Assembly (NCBI RefSeq): GCF_024362695.1
Contig: NC_065417.1
Location: 3,775,001-3,839,000, forward strand
Reading direction: 5' to 3'
From: Pectinophora gossypiella
Taxonomy: Eukaryota; Arthropoda; Insecta; Lepidoptera; Gelechiidae
DNA length: 64,000 nt
Below are positions 21,976 to 32,698 of the stretch, one piece after another. Position 1 is the first letter of the stretch. Each line of letters starts with the position of its first letter. The translations under genes were made by a program, and so were the position numbers. A model generated the notes under the pieces. That model worked only from the letters and a program-made list of their open reading frames with translations, made no database searches and was not told the origin of the DNA.

Positions 21976-22059
21976 AAACTAGCAAAACCTTGGCACCTCT
22001 ATGTGTTCAGAGGTCTGCCGCGGGGTGGCGCGCTAATCGCAAGACCTCCCCGTCTTCGT

Positions 22060-22340
22060 TAGTCTAGAATTAATTCGTTGATAAGACGCCGCGCTCCCGG
22101 CCATGTCTTATACAGGGTTGACACTGTTCAACCCCGGTACTGGACTTGCACCAATGAGAAGAAAACTAATAAGTTTTCACTAGCACAGTTGGCTCGACCA
22201 TTAATAGACAGCCATACGGCACACCACCTGTCACGTTGGTCTAACAGAAAGCTCGGTGAGGTGTGAGTACTTAGTTCATCTTGCGATTGATATACCTCTG
22301 ACTACCCCATTGGGATAGTCGTGAACTTGTGTTATGGCAC
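22060..22340 (+). repeat. SINE-D copy with degraded head
   Basis: From ACTTGCACCAATGAGAAG through TTTTCACTAGCACAGTTGGC, TCTAACAGAAAGCTCGGTGA and GACTACCCCATTGGGATAG to GTGTTATG. Upstream GTTCAACCCCGGTAC is the decayed box B. Confidence 0.75.
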
Positions 22341-23150
22341 TGTTAAATAAGAATTTGAGACAACAATCTTTTAGTGTGCTATAGTATAATGCTTATCATA
22401 ATTTTATGAAATCGTCTTTAATAATAAACATCCCTTATAACTATTTACATCAAACAATGCCTTTTGTCTTTATTTTTATATTATTTCTGATTCTGAAAAC
22501 ATTTTTGATTTGATTTGATCCCAGTGTTGTTTAAATTGTGCTGAATTTGATAACTGTATTTTTTTGCTAAAGTAATTTGTGTCTTATTGACTGAATTGAA
22601 TTGTAAAAACCGCCAAAATTTGCAGATTCGTCAGTTCGCGACATCAGCGACGAAATATACGTCCCACTGCTGGACCTACGCCTCTCCTAAATCAACTGGA
22701 AGGGGAATGGTAAGTTTATGAAATTATGGAATCGTTTCACGAATGTTAATTGAATTTTCATTACTTTGTAATTCCAAAATACCAAACCTCTCAGAAAAAC
22801 AAAACAAAAACATTTTTCGGACATAACTGTCAACTTAGTACAGAAAATTCAAAAGCTTTTTTACATAGCGGACAGCCCTGAAATTCGAGAACAAATTAAA
22901 AAGAAGACCACAGGATGGCCTTAGGGAGGGGGGAATTATACCCCCTCCTCACTGACCGTCTTTAATGAACATTGCACTGTATCTCTGTCTCTTTCGCACA
23001 CACTGAGTTTCCTTAAAAGAAACTTCGCACTCTCTCTTTCTAAAATACATTGGAAACGATACCGATTGTCCCTGTGTTGCAGTCTAGGAAACGTTTCTGT
23101 AAGAAATTGATGAAAATAATGCTTACTGGGTAAACCTCTGCACAACTAAT
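22341..23150. other. No recognised feature
   Basis: One short CGTCCCACTGCTGGACC word near 22660 is a LINE-end fragment. Otherwise unique. Confidence 0.4.
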
Positions 23151-23154
23151 TGTC

Positions 23155-23312
23155 CTGGGTTCTGTTCCCAGTATAGTAATTTAGGAAATGAGCTTTTCTG
23201 GCTTGACTCGCTGTGGAACAACGTGGAGGACTATGCTGCATACCCCCTCCGGCTGATTGAGGGGAGGCCTGTGCCCAGCAGTGGGACGTGTAAACTGTTT
23301 ATGTTATTCATC
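23155..23312 (+). repeat. LINE 3' end
   Basis: CTGGGTTCTGTTCCCAGTAT, TTTCTGGCTTGACTCGCTGT, GGAACAACGTGGAGGACTAT and GGGGAGGCCTGTGCCCAGCA end with GTGGGACG and a short tail. The reverse complement of the same order is at 29185-29325. Confidence 0.7.
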
Positions 23313-23324
23313 TTAGGACAGTAC

Positions 23325-23575
23325 ATAACATAAGCTCACGACTATAACCCAATGGGGTAGCCAGTACAGTCATGAGCAATATAATGTACCCACTTTAAGA
23401 CTCTGTCGCACTAACATATTTGACATTTAGTGAGACTTACAGTTCAATTTGTCAAAAAAGTTAATGTGACATGGTACCAAAGTGTATACATATTAATGCT
23501 CGTGACCGTACATCCATCGCAAGATGAACTAAGTACCCACACCTCATCAAGCTTTCTGTTAGACTCATCATCATA
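23325..23575 (-). repeat. SINE-D fragment, split by MITE-1
   Basis: ACATAAGCTCACGACTATAA, then CCCAATGGGGTAGCCAG, is cut by MITE-1 and resumes at CATCCATCGCAAGATGAACT and CACACCTCATCAAGCTTTCT. The intact SINE-D at 27682 reads across this point without the insert. Confidence 0.82.
23367..23508 (+). mobile_element. MITE-1 copy 4 (142 bp) inside SINE-D
   Basis: The ends CAGTCATGAGCA and TGCTCGTGACCG lie between TA at 23365-23366 and 23509-23510. Inserted in a SINE-D copy, so younger than it. Confidence 0.9.
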
Positions 23576-23770
23576 AGTGTCATCTTAGGACTGTATTATA
23601 TATGGCGGCAAACGGTTTCTGATGGGGCCTTAAGTAAGGGCTCTGTTTAGACGCTCTGATTTGGTATTACGAACTTCATGTAATTGTGTATACGATATAT
23701 TATCGTTGCTAACGTCGCTTTTTTATGTATCTATAATTTCTGGCGAATCTGTTTTGCACCTGTTACTATT

Positions 23771-24060
23771 GAGAAGCTCGGTGGCGCAGCGGTAAACGCG
23801 CTCGGTCTGCGATTGTTGAAGTTAAGCAACTTTCGCAAAGGCCTGTCATAGGATGGGTAACCACAAAAAAAAGTTTTCATCTAGAGCTCCGTGCTTCGAA
23901 AGTTACGTTAAGCCGTTGGTCCCGGCTGCATTAGCAGTCGTTAATAACCATCAATCCGCACTGGGCCCGCGTGATGGTTTAAGGCCCGATCTCCCTATCC
24001 ATCCATAGGGAAGGCCCGTGCCCCAGCAGTGGGGACGTTAATGAGCTGATGATGATGATA
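23771..24060 (+). mobile_element. SINE-A copy 3
   Basis: Head AAGCTCGGTGGCGCAGCGGT, 5S-like GAAGTTAAGCAAC and GGATGGGTAACCAC, core CCGTGCTTCGAAAGTTACGT (two changes), LINE-like tail CCCCAGCAGTGGGGACGTTA and ATGAGCTGATGATGATGA. Short TSD ACTATTG at 23765-23771 and 24061-24067. Confidence 0.85.
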
Positions 24061-24324
24061 ACTATTGTCAATAAGGCATAAATTATTTTAGCCAAATATT
24101 GCATATACATCACTTTGCAAAGTCAGCCACGTTACCTATGTGCTATGATATTATGTTGCGTCATAACACATCCTCCGGGACGTCGCGGCTTGATTGATGT
24201 ACTATAATGGCCTAAGTACTGTCGTGTACACAAACTATAGTACAAACCCGACCGAAGGAACATAATACGATGAGGTATCGAGTAAATTTTGTATGAAAAC
24301 CGTTGTCGCTTCTGGTACTACCGA

Positions 24325-24485
24325 ATAAGGTAATTTCCAACTAGTCAAATCAGTTACTTTTTACTAAACGTCAAAACATGAAATTACTACGGAATTTGTA
24401 TGAAAAAGCCATCTGTGACGTTATAGAAAAATGTGACAAAATCGCACTTATTATTACATTTTGCTTTATAAAATTTTCTTATTTA
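24325..24485 (+). repeat. Dispersed repeat F copy
   Basis: TTCCAACTAGTCAAATCAGT, ACTTTTTACTAAACGTCAAA, AAATTACTACGGAATTTGTA and CATCTGTGACGTTATAG. The 3' part is cut short by the Helitron-like element that starts at 24486. Confidence 0.72.
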
Positions 24486-24604
24486 TCTATACTTATAATA
24501 AATCTGTAGAGAGGTCAATTCTGTACATTAAATATTTTTTCAAAATAACTATCAGGGGGTGATAAGTGATCGATACTGATGCCAAAAATGCAATCAGTAA
24601 AATT

Positions 24605-24607
<3 letters not shown>

Positions 24608-24645
<38 letters not shown>
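24608..24645 (+). repeat. (CTGT)n microsatellite
   Basis: About nine TGTC units. Internal microsatellites near the 5' end are common in short Helitrons of insects (family knowledge). Confidence 0.9.
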
Positions 24646-24780
24646 ATGTTCCTTATAGAAACAAAAACTACTGGACGGATTTTAATGAAACTTGGTACAA
24701 TTATTCTTCACACTCCTGGACAGGTAATAGTATACTTTTCATCACGCTACAATCAATAGGAGCAGAGTAGTGAAGGGAAA

Positions 24781-25790
24781 TCCTTTTGTATGAAAAATCT
24801 AAACAACTCAAGTTAGACGTTTGAAATTTGGCATGCAGGTACCTTAGATATCGTAGAGGTGCACTAAGAAAGGAATTCCCGAAATTCCTACGGGAACGGG
24901 AATTAGCGGGAAAATTCTTTTATATGAAAAATCTAAACCGCTCAAGTTAGACGTTTGAAATTTGGCATGCAGGTACCTTAGATACCGTAGAGGTGCACTA
25001 ATAAAGGAATTCCCGAAATTCCCACGGGAACGGGAATTAGCGGAAAAATCCTTTTGTATGAAAAATCTAAACCACTCAAGTTAGATGTTTGAAATTTGTC
25101 ATGCAAGTACCTTAGATACCGTAGAGGTGTACTAAGAAAGGAATTCCCGAAATTCCCACGGGAACGGGAATTAGCGGGAAAATCCTTTTGTATGAAAAAT
25201 CTAAACTACTCAAGTTAGACGTTTGAAATTTGTCATGCAGGTACCTTAGATACCGTGGAGGTGCACTAAGAAAGGAATTCCCAAAATTCTCACGGGAACG
25301 GGAATTAGCGGGAAAATCCTTTTGTATGAAAAATCTAAACCACTCAAGTTAGACGTTTGAAATTTGGCATGCAGGTACCTTAGGTACCGTGGAGGTGCAC
25401 TAAGAAAGGAATTCCCAAAATTCTCACGGGAACGGGAATTAGCGGGAAAATCCTTTTGTATGAAAAATCTAAACCACTCAAGTTCGACGTTTGAAATTTG
25501 GCATGCAGGTACCTTAGATACCGTAGAGGTGTACTAAGAAAGGAATTTCCGAAATTCCCACGGGAACGGGAATTAGCGGAAAAATCCTTTTGTATGAAAA
25601 ATCTAAACCATTCAAGTTAGATGTTTGAAATTTGTCATGCAAGTACCTTAGATACCGTAGAGGTGTACTAAGAAAGGAATTCCCGATATTCCCACGGGAA
25701 CGGGAATTAGCGGAAAAATCCTTTTGTATGAAAAATCTAAACCACTCAAGTTTGAAATTTGGCATGCAGGTACTTTAGTAAACTTAAAGC
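24781..25790 (+). repeat. 134-bp tandem array, about 7.5 units
   Basis: CTTTTGTATGAAAAATCTAA recurs at 25051, 25185, 25319, 25453, 25587 and 25721, exactly 134 bp apart each time. Each unit also carries GTTTGAAATTTG, CATGCAGGTACCTTAGATAC and TCCCACGGGAACGGGAATTA. Diverged single units continue to 26220. The 83-codon frame at 25514 is a translation of two units, not a gene. Confidence 0.93.
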
Positions 25791-26216
25791 TTAGTTGCAA
25801 CAGGATATTACAAAATTCCCACGGGAACGGTAGTTAGCGGGAAAAAACATTTGTATGAAAAAATCAAATCTAAATAAAAGGAGAAACTGACAGACTCAGT
25901 GACTGACACATCAACGCATAGCCTGAACGGCTAAACGTAGGCATTTGAAATTTGGAAGGAACATAGCTTAGGTACCGTAGAGGTGCACTAAGAAAGGAAT
26001 TCCCGGAATTCCCACGGGAACGGAAATTAGCGGGAAAATCCTTTTGTATGAAAAATCTAAACCGCTTAAGTTAGACGCTTGAAATTTGGCATGCAGGTAC
26101 CTTAGTTAACTTAAAGCTTATTTGCAACAGGATATTGCAAAATTCTCACGGAAACGGGAGTTAGCGGGAAAAAAACATTTGTATGAAAAAATCGAAACCG
26201 CGTAAGATAGATGTTT

Positions 26217-26400
26217 TCAATTCAATTCAATTAAATTATTTATTGCATTCCATGTAGTACAATGGGGTGTTACATAGGCATAGGAACTAAAACATGGACC
26301 CTGTAGGGCACAGCAACGTTGAAGGGAAGAGAGGAAGTGTGTATTAAAATTAAAACTCAATGAACAATCAATTTAAAAAAAAATCAATTCAATCAATTGA
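26217..26400 (-). repeat. LINE-like 3' tail inside the Helitron
   Basis: In reverse: TATGCCTATGTAACACCCCA, TTGTACTACATGGAATGCAA and TAAATAATTTAATTGAATTG with a short repeated AATTG tail. This resembles the 3' ends of CR1/Jockey-type LINEs in insects; no coding part remains. Confidence 0.5.
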
Positions 26401-26609
26401 TTGCATGCATGCATACCTTAGTAAAAATAAAGTTTATTTTTGGCTGTATTTTGAAAAATGGGAGTTATTGGGAAAAAAATTGTATGAAAAAATCTAAACT
26501 GCATAAGTTAGATGCTTGAAATTTGATATGCACTCCCACACACACAAAGATCTCTCTCTTATATAACACGCCACGCGGACGAAGTCGCGGGCAGAAGCTA
26601 GTTTATTTA

Positions 26610-27680
26610 TAAAGTACAACCACATCACATATATTTAAACATTTTACATTTATAAGGTTACGGTATTGTGACAAATATATATGACAATTACGGCGTACAT
26701 AACTTATGCAATTAAGGGTACTTAAGTATTTAAAAATAAAGTAAAGTAAGTAAGTAGTTTTCTTTATTAAAGTTCTGTCTTTATTTAATACTTAATCAGA
26801 ATTTTATAATTTATGTTCGACCTAGGAAACTACCCAATTATACAGACTTCAGAATATAGATTCTAAAATTGGATTCAATAAAATATTGTTTCTTACTTTT
26901 TGTCGGTTTATTTTTTACCAGCTTTTTGACGTTTGAACAACCTCCGTGGTCAAGTGGTTAGAGCGTTAGGCTAAGAAAATTCCACTTGATATTAACTCAG
27001 AATCATGGTCTAAATCATCCCACACAGTATTCGTTACGATGTCACTAACAACCTGTATACCCAAGAGTGTTTTTTTTTTACGGGACTTATTGTAGATTTG
27101 CCGCAGATGGCATTAATTACTTGGCCGGAACACCCAAGTGTGACGTTTTCAAAGTACTTCTGTGTCCAACGATACCATAATAACTATATCATAACGTGAC
27201 TTTTGGAATTCTCCCAAGAAAAATTATGGCTTCATCAACCCTTTGCGGACAATTAGGTGGCAATCATGTAATTTCGCATCGATACTCTAATGGCCTAATA
27301 ATTACTTTATAACTCTTGCGATGGCATTTGGTATTATAACCTGAAAAACTGGGAAACACAGACACGAACTGATGGCTTCCAGGATACGGCTTTGTATGCG
27401 TTGCCGCTGATAAAGGCCTGATCACACTAAACGCTACACGAAGCTCGAGCGGCTTTCGTATCGCAAAAGGAAAAACACTCAATATCGAAAAACTGTTTTC
27501 TATTTAAATAAATACACAGATATCGTGAGGTTCTCTGTGTAAACTAATAGATATGCACCACATTTTATGTACTAACAAATAACTTACGACTTCATGTTAA
27601 GTTTCCGAAGTTATAATTGTAGTACTTAATTATCTATATACCGTTATCATCAATAGAAGTTAAACATGACAACACATAAT
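26610..27680. other. Mostly unrecognised; small relics
   Basis: Holds a SINE-B head stub (CCTCCGTGGTCAAGTGGTTA, about 26941), a MITE-4 end (AAAATTCCACTTGATATTAA to GATGTCACTAACA, about 26978-27050) and a repeat G end (GCCGCAGATGGCATTAATTA, 27072-27135). The rest is unique. Confidence 0.55.
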
Positions 27681-27681
27681 A

Positions 27682-27800
27682 TAAGCTAACGACTATATCC
27701 CAATCGGGGTAGTCAGAGGTACATCCATCGCAAGATGAACTAAGTACCCACACCTCACCGAGCTTTCTGTTAGACCACCCTGATAGGTGGTGGTGGTGAA
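27682..27800 (-). repeat. SINE-D 3' half, uninterrupted
   Basis: CTAACGACTATATCCCAATC, GGGGTAGTCAGAGGTACATC, GATGAACTAAGTACCCACAC and GAGCTTTCTGTTAGACCACC. It serves as the empty-site reference for the MITE-1 insertion at 23367. Followed at 27845-27900 by a SINE-B 3' fragment, and at 27970-28035 by another SINE-D scrap. Confidence 0.8.
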
Positions 27801-28069
27801 GTTATACATTATAAAGCATATTATACAAAAAGCCGATATTACATCACTTCTTCTTATCATGTGGATTGTGAGGTGGAATACCAGCCTCATCAACCCTGAT
27901 ATTACGTCTATTACTGATCACAATAACTGTTACTGAGCGCAATTTTCATGAGAACAATCCATAGCCAATCTTCAGCCAAGCTAGTCAGAAGTACATTCAT
28001 CGTAAGATGAACTAAGTGCGTGTGCTTCACCGTGCGATATGTCCAGAGTGACAAATAAATATTTCATTC

Positions 28070-28229
28070 TTTCTGACCTTCTGTCCTTCTGCCCTTCTGT
28101 CCTTCTGCCCTTCTGTCTTTCTGCCCTTCTGTCCTTCTACCCTTCTGTCCTTCTGCCCTTCTGTCCTTCTGCCCTTCTGTCCTTTTGCTCTTCTGTCCTT
28201 CTTCCCTTCTGTCATTATCCTTCTTTCTT
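28070..28229 (+). repeat. 16-bp minisatellite
   Basis: Alternating CTTCTGTC and CTTCTGCC, giving a 16-bp unit repeated about ten times. Strongly strand-asymmetric (pyrimidine on +). Period 16 keeps several frames open, explaining the 62-88 codon frames here. Confidence 0.92.
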
Positions 28230-28234
28230 TCGTT

Positions 28235-28940
28235 CAAATAACGCGAACACCGTACCAATGCGTACAGCCCCTAATGCAGATGTTACTAACACCACATTGA
28301 TGTAATATTACGGATCATAAAACAATTTTGTGGTTTTAATTTCCTCATTACATTACACAGGAGTGGTGCGAAATTGAGTACGTTGACGGCATAACGTATT
28401 GTTCGTATGCAATTAATATGTGCGTCAGGAGAGTACCTTTTTATTGAAAGTTATTACAATGCATTAAAATGTTATTATGCTTTAATTCGTATAGTCGGTA
28501 TGGAGCCGTGACGGGTTGTGGCTTGCATTCTAAGAGCCACAAGTTCGAAACCTGACGTGTTTCTTTTTCATGATCATGAATCATTGATGTAATAATTATG
28601 TATGAATCGTAAAATATCACGTGCAATTAACGGTGAACAAAAACACGTGAAAGTGTTTTTACAGCTATGAAATTGTCCACGATCCTACATTTGATGCCTA
28701 CGAATAACTGAGATAGATATAAGATAAGATAATTTATTTTCACTACAAAAGATATATAATATAAAAAAGTAGTCGCTTATATAAAATTAATGTGAATATA
28801 GAAGTACCAATGAATGAAAGTTACTTAGCGAAAGAGAAAGGGCTTAAGAGACATTTTTATGTCATATTTTTTCAATAAACAGCTACATTATTTTGTCAAT
28901 GGAATAGCAAAATTTCGTCCGAAAATATTCGGAAGACTTT
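28235..28940. other. No recognised feature
   Basis: A box B-like word (CACAAGTTCGAAACCTG, about 28542) hints at an old tRNA-like SINE head, too decayed to call. Confidence 0.35.
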
Positions 28941-28947
28941 ATACTAA

Positions 28948-29088
28948 GCGTGGTATTAATAAACAAATCTCAGTTTGGAGACTGCCCTCAAGATTATGTC
29001 AATGTGACAGTTCTTATAATATAAAAACATACACTTGAGCATGTTCTTGAGGGCAGTCTCAACTGAGATTAGTATATTAATACCACCC
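28948..29088 (+). mobile_element. MITE-2 copy 2 (141 bp, TAA)
   Basis: The ends GCGTGGTATTAATAAAC and GTATATTAATACCACCC lie between TAA at 28945-28947 and 29089-29091. Same internal order as 8574-8711. Confidence 0.85.
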
Positions 29089-29184
29089 TAAGATAATGAA
29101 CGCTATCTGATTATTAAGAAACTGGACGTTAGACTCTAAACAGACCTGTAGAGTATTCCTATGAAACATATCATGATGTAAACA

Positions 29185-29325
29185 ACCTATATATGTCACG
29201 TACAGGCCACCTCTCAATCAACATTAGGGGGTGTGTAGCATACTCCACCACGTTGCTCCATAGCAAGTCAAGCCAGAAAAACTCGTTCCCTAAATTGACC
29301 ATACTGGGAACAGAACCCAGGATAT
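29185..29325 (-). repeat. LINE 3' end
   Basis: CAACCTATATATGTCACGTA, AGCATACTCCACCACGTTGC and CAAGTCAAGCCAGAAAAACT are the reverse of 23155-23312. The coding frame over it (72 codons) is a shadow. Confidence 0.65.
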
Positions 29326-29381
29326 TTAGTTATATTATGTATATTATTACGCTCCATTCCTATGAAAATAATATTAAAATT

Positions 29382-29632
29382 ATATCACAAAAATTACTTT
29401 GTGGTCCCTAGTTTGGATAGGACATTTCAGGCTGATCACCTGATTGTCCAAAAATAAGATGATCCGTGCTTAAAAAACCACGTTAAGCCGTTGGTCCCAG
29501 TTACTACTTACTGATGTAAGTAAGTAGCCGTTACGTGAGCCATGTCAGGGGCCTTTGGCGGCTCAATAGTAACCTTGAAACCAGGATGGATGAGGTTGGT
29601 ACTCTACCTCACAACCCACACGATAGAAGAAT
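29382..29632 (+). repeat. SINE-B copy 3, head missing
   Basis: Begins at ATCACAAAAATTACTTTGTG and continues through the core and TCAGGGGCCTTTGGCGGCTC to ACACGATAGAAGAA. The tRNA-like part is absent, as expected of a 5'-truncated copy. Confidence 0.8.
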
Positions 29633-29639
29633 AGTAAAA

Positions 29640-30600
29640 TTAAAGATGCATATTATATATTCTGCGAAAACCAAGTACTTATAATTTATTTTCTCCTACA
29701 CGGGTATTTCATAATATATAGAGGATATCATAACAATTATAATGTAGTAATTTTATTAATATCCGCGGCAAATGTGGGTTGACCGGAAACCAGTTGTATT
29801 ACTAGAACATTTTATAATATACTTATAATTCCGCCACGCCCTAGTTTGAACGCAAGGCTGCGTTCAGAAAGTAAAATGATCATAGATATATTTTTTAAAT
29901 GTATGAGTGTGTGTAAGAACTTTCGTTGGTGTATGTAATCTATTTGTCTTTATGTTATGTACTTTGTACTAAATATTACGATGACAAACAGTACTATACA
30001 GCAATGGCAACCTTTTTTCAATAAATTAATTTAAAAAAAAAAACAATAGTTCAAGGGGTTAACCACGTTGCAAACGACTTCACTGTCACTGTCACTGTCC
30101 ATTGTCATCAAAGGTCCTTGCAGGGATTGCATGAAATCTGCGCCGCACGCAGCGCGAAGTATACCAAAGGCTTCGACCAATAGACGCAGCGAATGCTATC
30201 TATGTAGATAGACATCGTACGAGGAATTCGCACCGCGCGCGGTTGTCGTGCCGCGAGGGCTGGTGTCTTGTTGGTCGCGCAACCATCAAGACATGTGGAG
30301 CAGCGTTTATACAACTGCATTGTAATTGTGTGCCCCAGTGAGATAGTGCCCTAAGGTACAACCATTAAACACCTGAACATCAAACTGATACCCATTAAAA
30401 ATGTAATAAACGTGTTACATCTCTATTACCGTCCAATAACACAATTATTTTGTAATTGAAATCATCTGCGCGCTTACAAAAAAAATAATGAACTCTATAA
30501 TATTCGCTATATCATCATTATAAAAACAACTTAGTGGTACACCTTAGAGCATGGTAACTACTTTAATACGTAACTGAAACCTCATGATATTATTAGGTTT
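29640..30600. other. Unrecognised; includes a GC-rich patch at 30060-30330
   Basis: The patch contains GCACCGCGCGCGGTTGTCGT and CTGCGCCGCACGCAGCGC, plus a CACTGTCACTGTC run. It is CpG-dense against its AT-rich setting. A 70-codon minus frame there has no domain. It could be a promoter or exon remnant, or a GC-rich repeat. Confidence 0.35.
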
Positions 30601-30604
30601 TTAC

Positions 30605-30725
30605 TGATACATAAACATAACATAACAGCCTATATACGTCCCACTACTGGGCACAGGCATCCCCTCGAATCAACTAGAGGGGCTATAGAGCATACTCCAC
30701 AACGCTGCTCCACTGCGGGTTGACG
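30605..30725 (-). repeat. LINE 3' end
   Basis: ACAGCCTATATACGTCCCAC, TACTGGGCACAGGCATCCCC and GAGCATACTCCACAACGCTG match the reverse of 14200-14270 and 23230-23312. Confidence 0.7.
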
Positions 30726-30754
30726 GAACTTACTGATATAAATAAGTAAATTAT

Positions 30755-30870
30755 TCTTCTTCTATCGCGTGGGTCGTGAGGTCAATGACCTAACTCGTCA
30801 ACCCAAGTGTCAAGGTTATTGAGTTGCCAAAGGCCCCTGACAAGGCTCATGTACAGACTACGAGCGAGAG
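30755..30870 (-). repeat. SINE-B 3' fragment
   Basis: CTTCTTCTATCGCGTGGGTC, AACCCAAGTGTCAAGG and GCCAAAGGCCCCTGACAAGG match SINE-B in reverse, diverged. Confidence 0.7.
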
Positions 30871-31021
30871 CTGATCACAATGACAATCCGACTAATGGTT
30901 GACCCGCCGCATTACAAAATGGCTAGCCGTTATTTAATACGGCAGATTATACAATCCGGTTGCGATATATTTCATATGACAAATTTTTAGGGAAAAATAG
31001 GGCAGTGGTGATAAATTTATA

Positions 31022-31135
31022 AAATTCAAATTCAATTCAAAATATCTTTATTCAGTAGATAACATAATTTTAATCGTAATTTTTTTGTAACTCTCATCCG
31101 CCTAAAATCTGAATAGCAGAGGAAAATCTGAAGAA
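31022..31135 (-). repeat. LINE 3' tail fragment
   Basis: TTCAATTCAAAATATCTTTA, TTCAGTAGATAACATAATTT and CTCATCCGCCTAAAATCTGA recur at 47805-47905. In reverse the ATTTGAATTT tail would be the 3' end. Confidence 0.55.
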
Positions 31136-31481
31136 AAACCTCGGCACAGAGCCCTAGACGCTCTTTAAAAACTAAAGTATCAGACTTGACGTAACTTTTA
31201 GATAGTTTCAATCACTATCAGCGTTATCATCACGCTATATCTCAACCGCGTTGAACAGTACCGCCCACATTTTCTCTCTGCCTCCCTATAATTAAAATTA
31301 TACTTCGCAATTGGCTTATCAGCACTGTTTAATATTGTTAATTAAATTGTTGACAAGTTAATAAATACCCCATCAGCATGTAATGAGTACCTGCTGTTAT
31401 AGGAGGGTAGGTTGCCACTCCCACTACACTCTTGTTGAAGAGGTTGTCGACGGTTGGAGATCGCTAATTGATTGAATTTTT

Positions 31482-31900
31482 TTAAGCAAAGATGATGATG
31501 ATTATGATGTCCTCCCAGACGTATCCGTTGACGGGGACACCCTTAGCTAGTGCCTGGGCTCTAGCATGGGCGCAAGCGTGACTAGCAAAACTAAAATTGG
31601 TTTTGAAAGTCCTGTTGCAAGAGGCATAATAGAGAGTCCCACTTAAAGAAGGCTTGGGTCGAGTTTTTCGGGTCGAGCATTTGGCGTTTGGCGTCAAGAT
31701 CTACAAGACGGGCTCGTTCAAAGTTTTCTAATCCCGATTTGACAGCAGATCGCCAGTCCGATCTCTGATTGGCAAGCGTCTCCCACGACTCACTATACGT
31801 GCCAATAGCAGTCAGATGACGTTTCAAGACATCCCCATGCAATAGGTACTTATCAATTCCGATGTCTCTGTCAAACCGATCTATTAGATTCTTTCGTTGG
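31482..31900 (-). pseudogene. Non-LTR retrotransposon C-terminus, frameshifted
   Basis: In reverse, one frame reads KYLLHGDVLKRHLTAIGT, SWETLANQRSDWRSAV and FERARLVDLDAKRQ. A second frame then takes over with CNRTFKTNFSFASHACAHAR and runs into an (ATC)n tail read as Ile codons. The pattern (DxLKxHL, SWExLAxxRxxWR, then a zinc finger-like C/H segment) is what I know from C-terminal ends of non-LTR elements. The frame shift and missing RT domain mark it as dead. Clade not assigned. Confidence 0.6.
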
Positions 31901-31957
31901 GAAGAAGCTGTATGATATTTTGAAGCGAATATTATACAAACAATGTCTCGCCCAGGC

Positions 31958-32110
31958 AGGAATACAGCACCACGATACCGCCGCCGGCGTGGTCGGCGAT
32001 TTCCCTCATTCAGCGAGTATCTCTATCGACCCACTAGAGTCGATTAATTATTTCAACTACAATCTTTTCACAAACGAGCAACTGAGCACTCCTTTTTAAG
32101 TGAGAAACCT
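31958..32110 (-). repeat. Dispersed repeat G partial
   Basis: GATACCGCCGCCGGCGTGGT, CGGCGATTTCCCTCATTCAG and ACTAGAGTCGATTAATTATT match the 3' part of 9260-9362 in reverse. Confidence 0.65.
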
Positions 32111-32297
32111 CAGCGCTCTCCGACGCTCTCAGCTTAAAATCCATGATAAGCCAAAACAAAAAAATGACATGACCCGCTTTTGATACAAAGTCTTAGATGG
32201 ATATAATTTACTTGTGGCTACCTATGACGCTAAACAGTTAATCATTACTTACCCTAAGCATAGAATAAATAATAAGTGTGATACGTAACCATAGAAG

Positions 32298-32470
32298 GGA
32301 CTTCTTCCCCCCGCACCAATTCGAGTTTAATTTACCTCACCCCGCCATGCGCGCGCGTGGTCTGTCTGTCTCGTTCACACGCACGGGGAAAGCCAGTGCA
32401 CCGATCGAGATTTTTCTATCGAGTGTCCGAGCTGTGCCATCAGACAAAAACACCAAAAATATGTCTTGTG
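32298..32470 (+). repeat. Repeat I copy 1
   Basis: CCCGCACCAATTCG, ACCTCACCCC and GAGTGTCCGAGCTGTGCC occur in the same order as at 41378-41500 (CCCGCACCAATTCG, ACCTCACCCC, GTGTCCGGGGTGTGCCCC). Family unknown. Confidence 0.5.
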
Positions 32471-32698
32471 ATTACTTCTGTCTTTGACTATACCAATACG
32501 GATATTACTACAATAGTAATTACTCGCGTTTTACGTATAATAAATACTAAGATAAATCAAATCTAAATTTGATCGTAAACACGGCGCGCGTGAAGATTGC
32601 CATTAATAAAACACAGGCGTAACTGCGTATAAATAACGTATGGAATATCGAAACGGAACATTGTTGCGTTTTATTGTTGCATAAAGTGTGCATTAACG

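Larger units (their letters stand above)
24486..26601 (+). mobile_element. Helitron-like element with internal tandem array (composite)
   Basis: Starts TCTATACTTATAATAAATC after an A and ends with an imperfect GC-rich hairpin (CGCGGACGAAGTCGCG) followed by GGCAGAAGCTAG and a T. That is the Helitron layout: 5' TC, 3' hairpin then CTAG, insertion between A and T. It has no coding capacity, so it is nonautonomous. A second Helitron-type 5' start (TCTAAATAAAAGGAGAAAC) lies at about 25868, so the right third may be a separate element whose 5' end matches 60923-61192. A LINE-like tail is inserted at about 26217-26400. Confidence 0.62.

Noticed and set aside
28027..28305. EGQKDRRAEGQK-type repeat protein
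   Set aside because: A 16-bp minisatellite, same reason.
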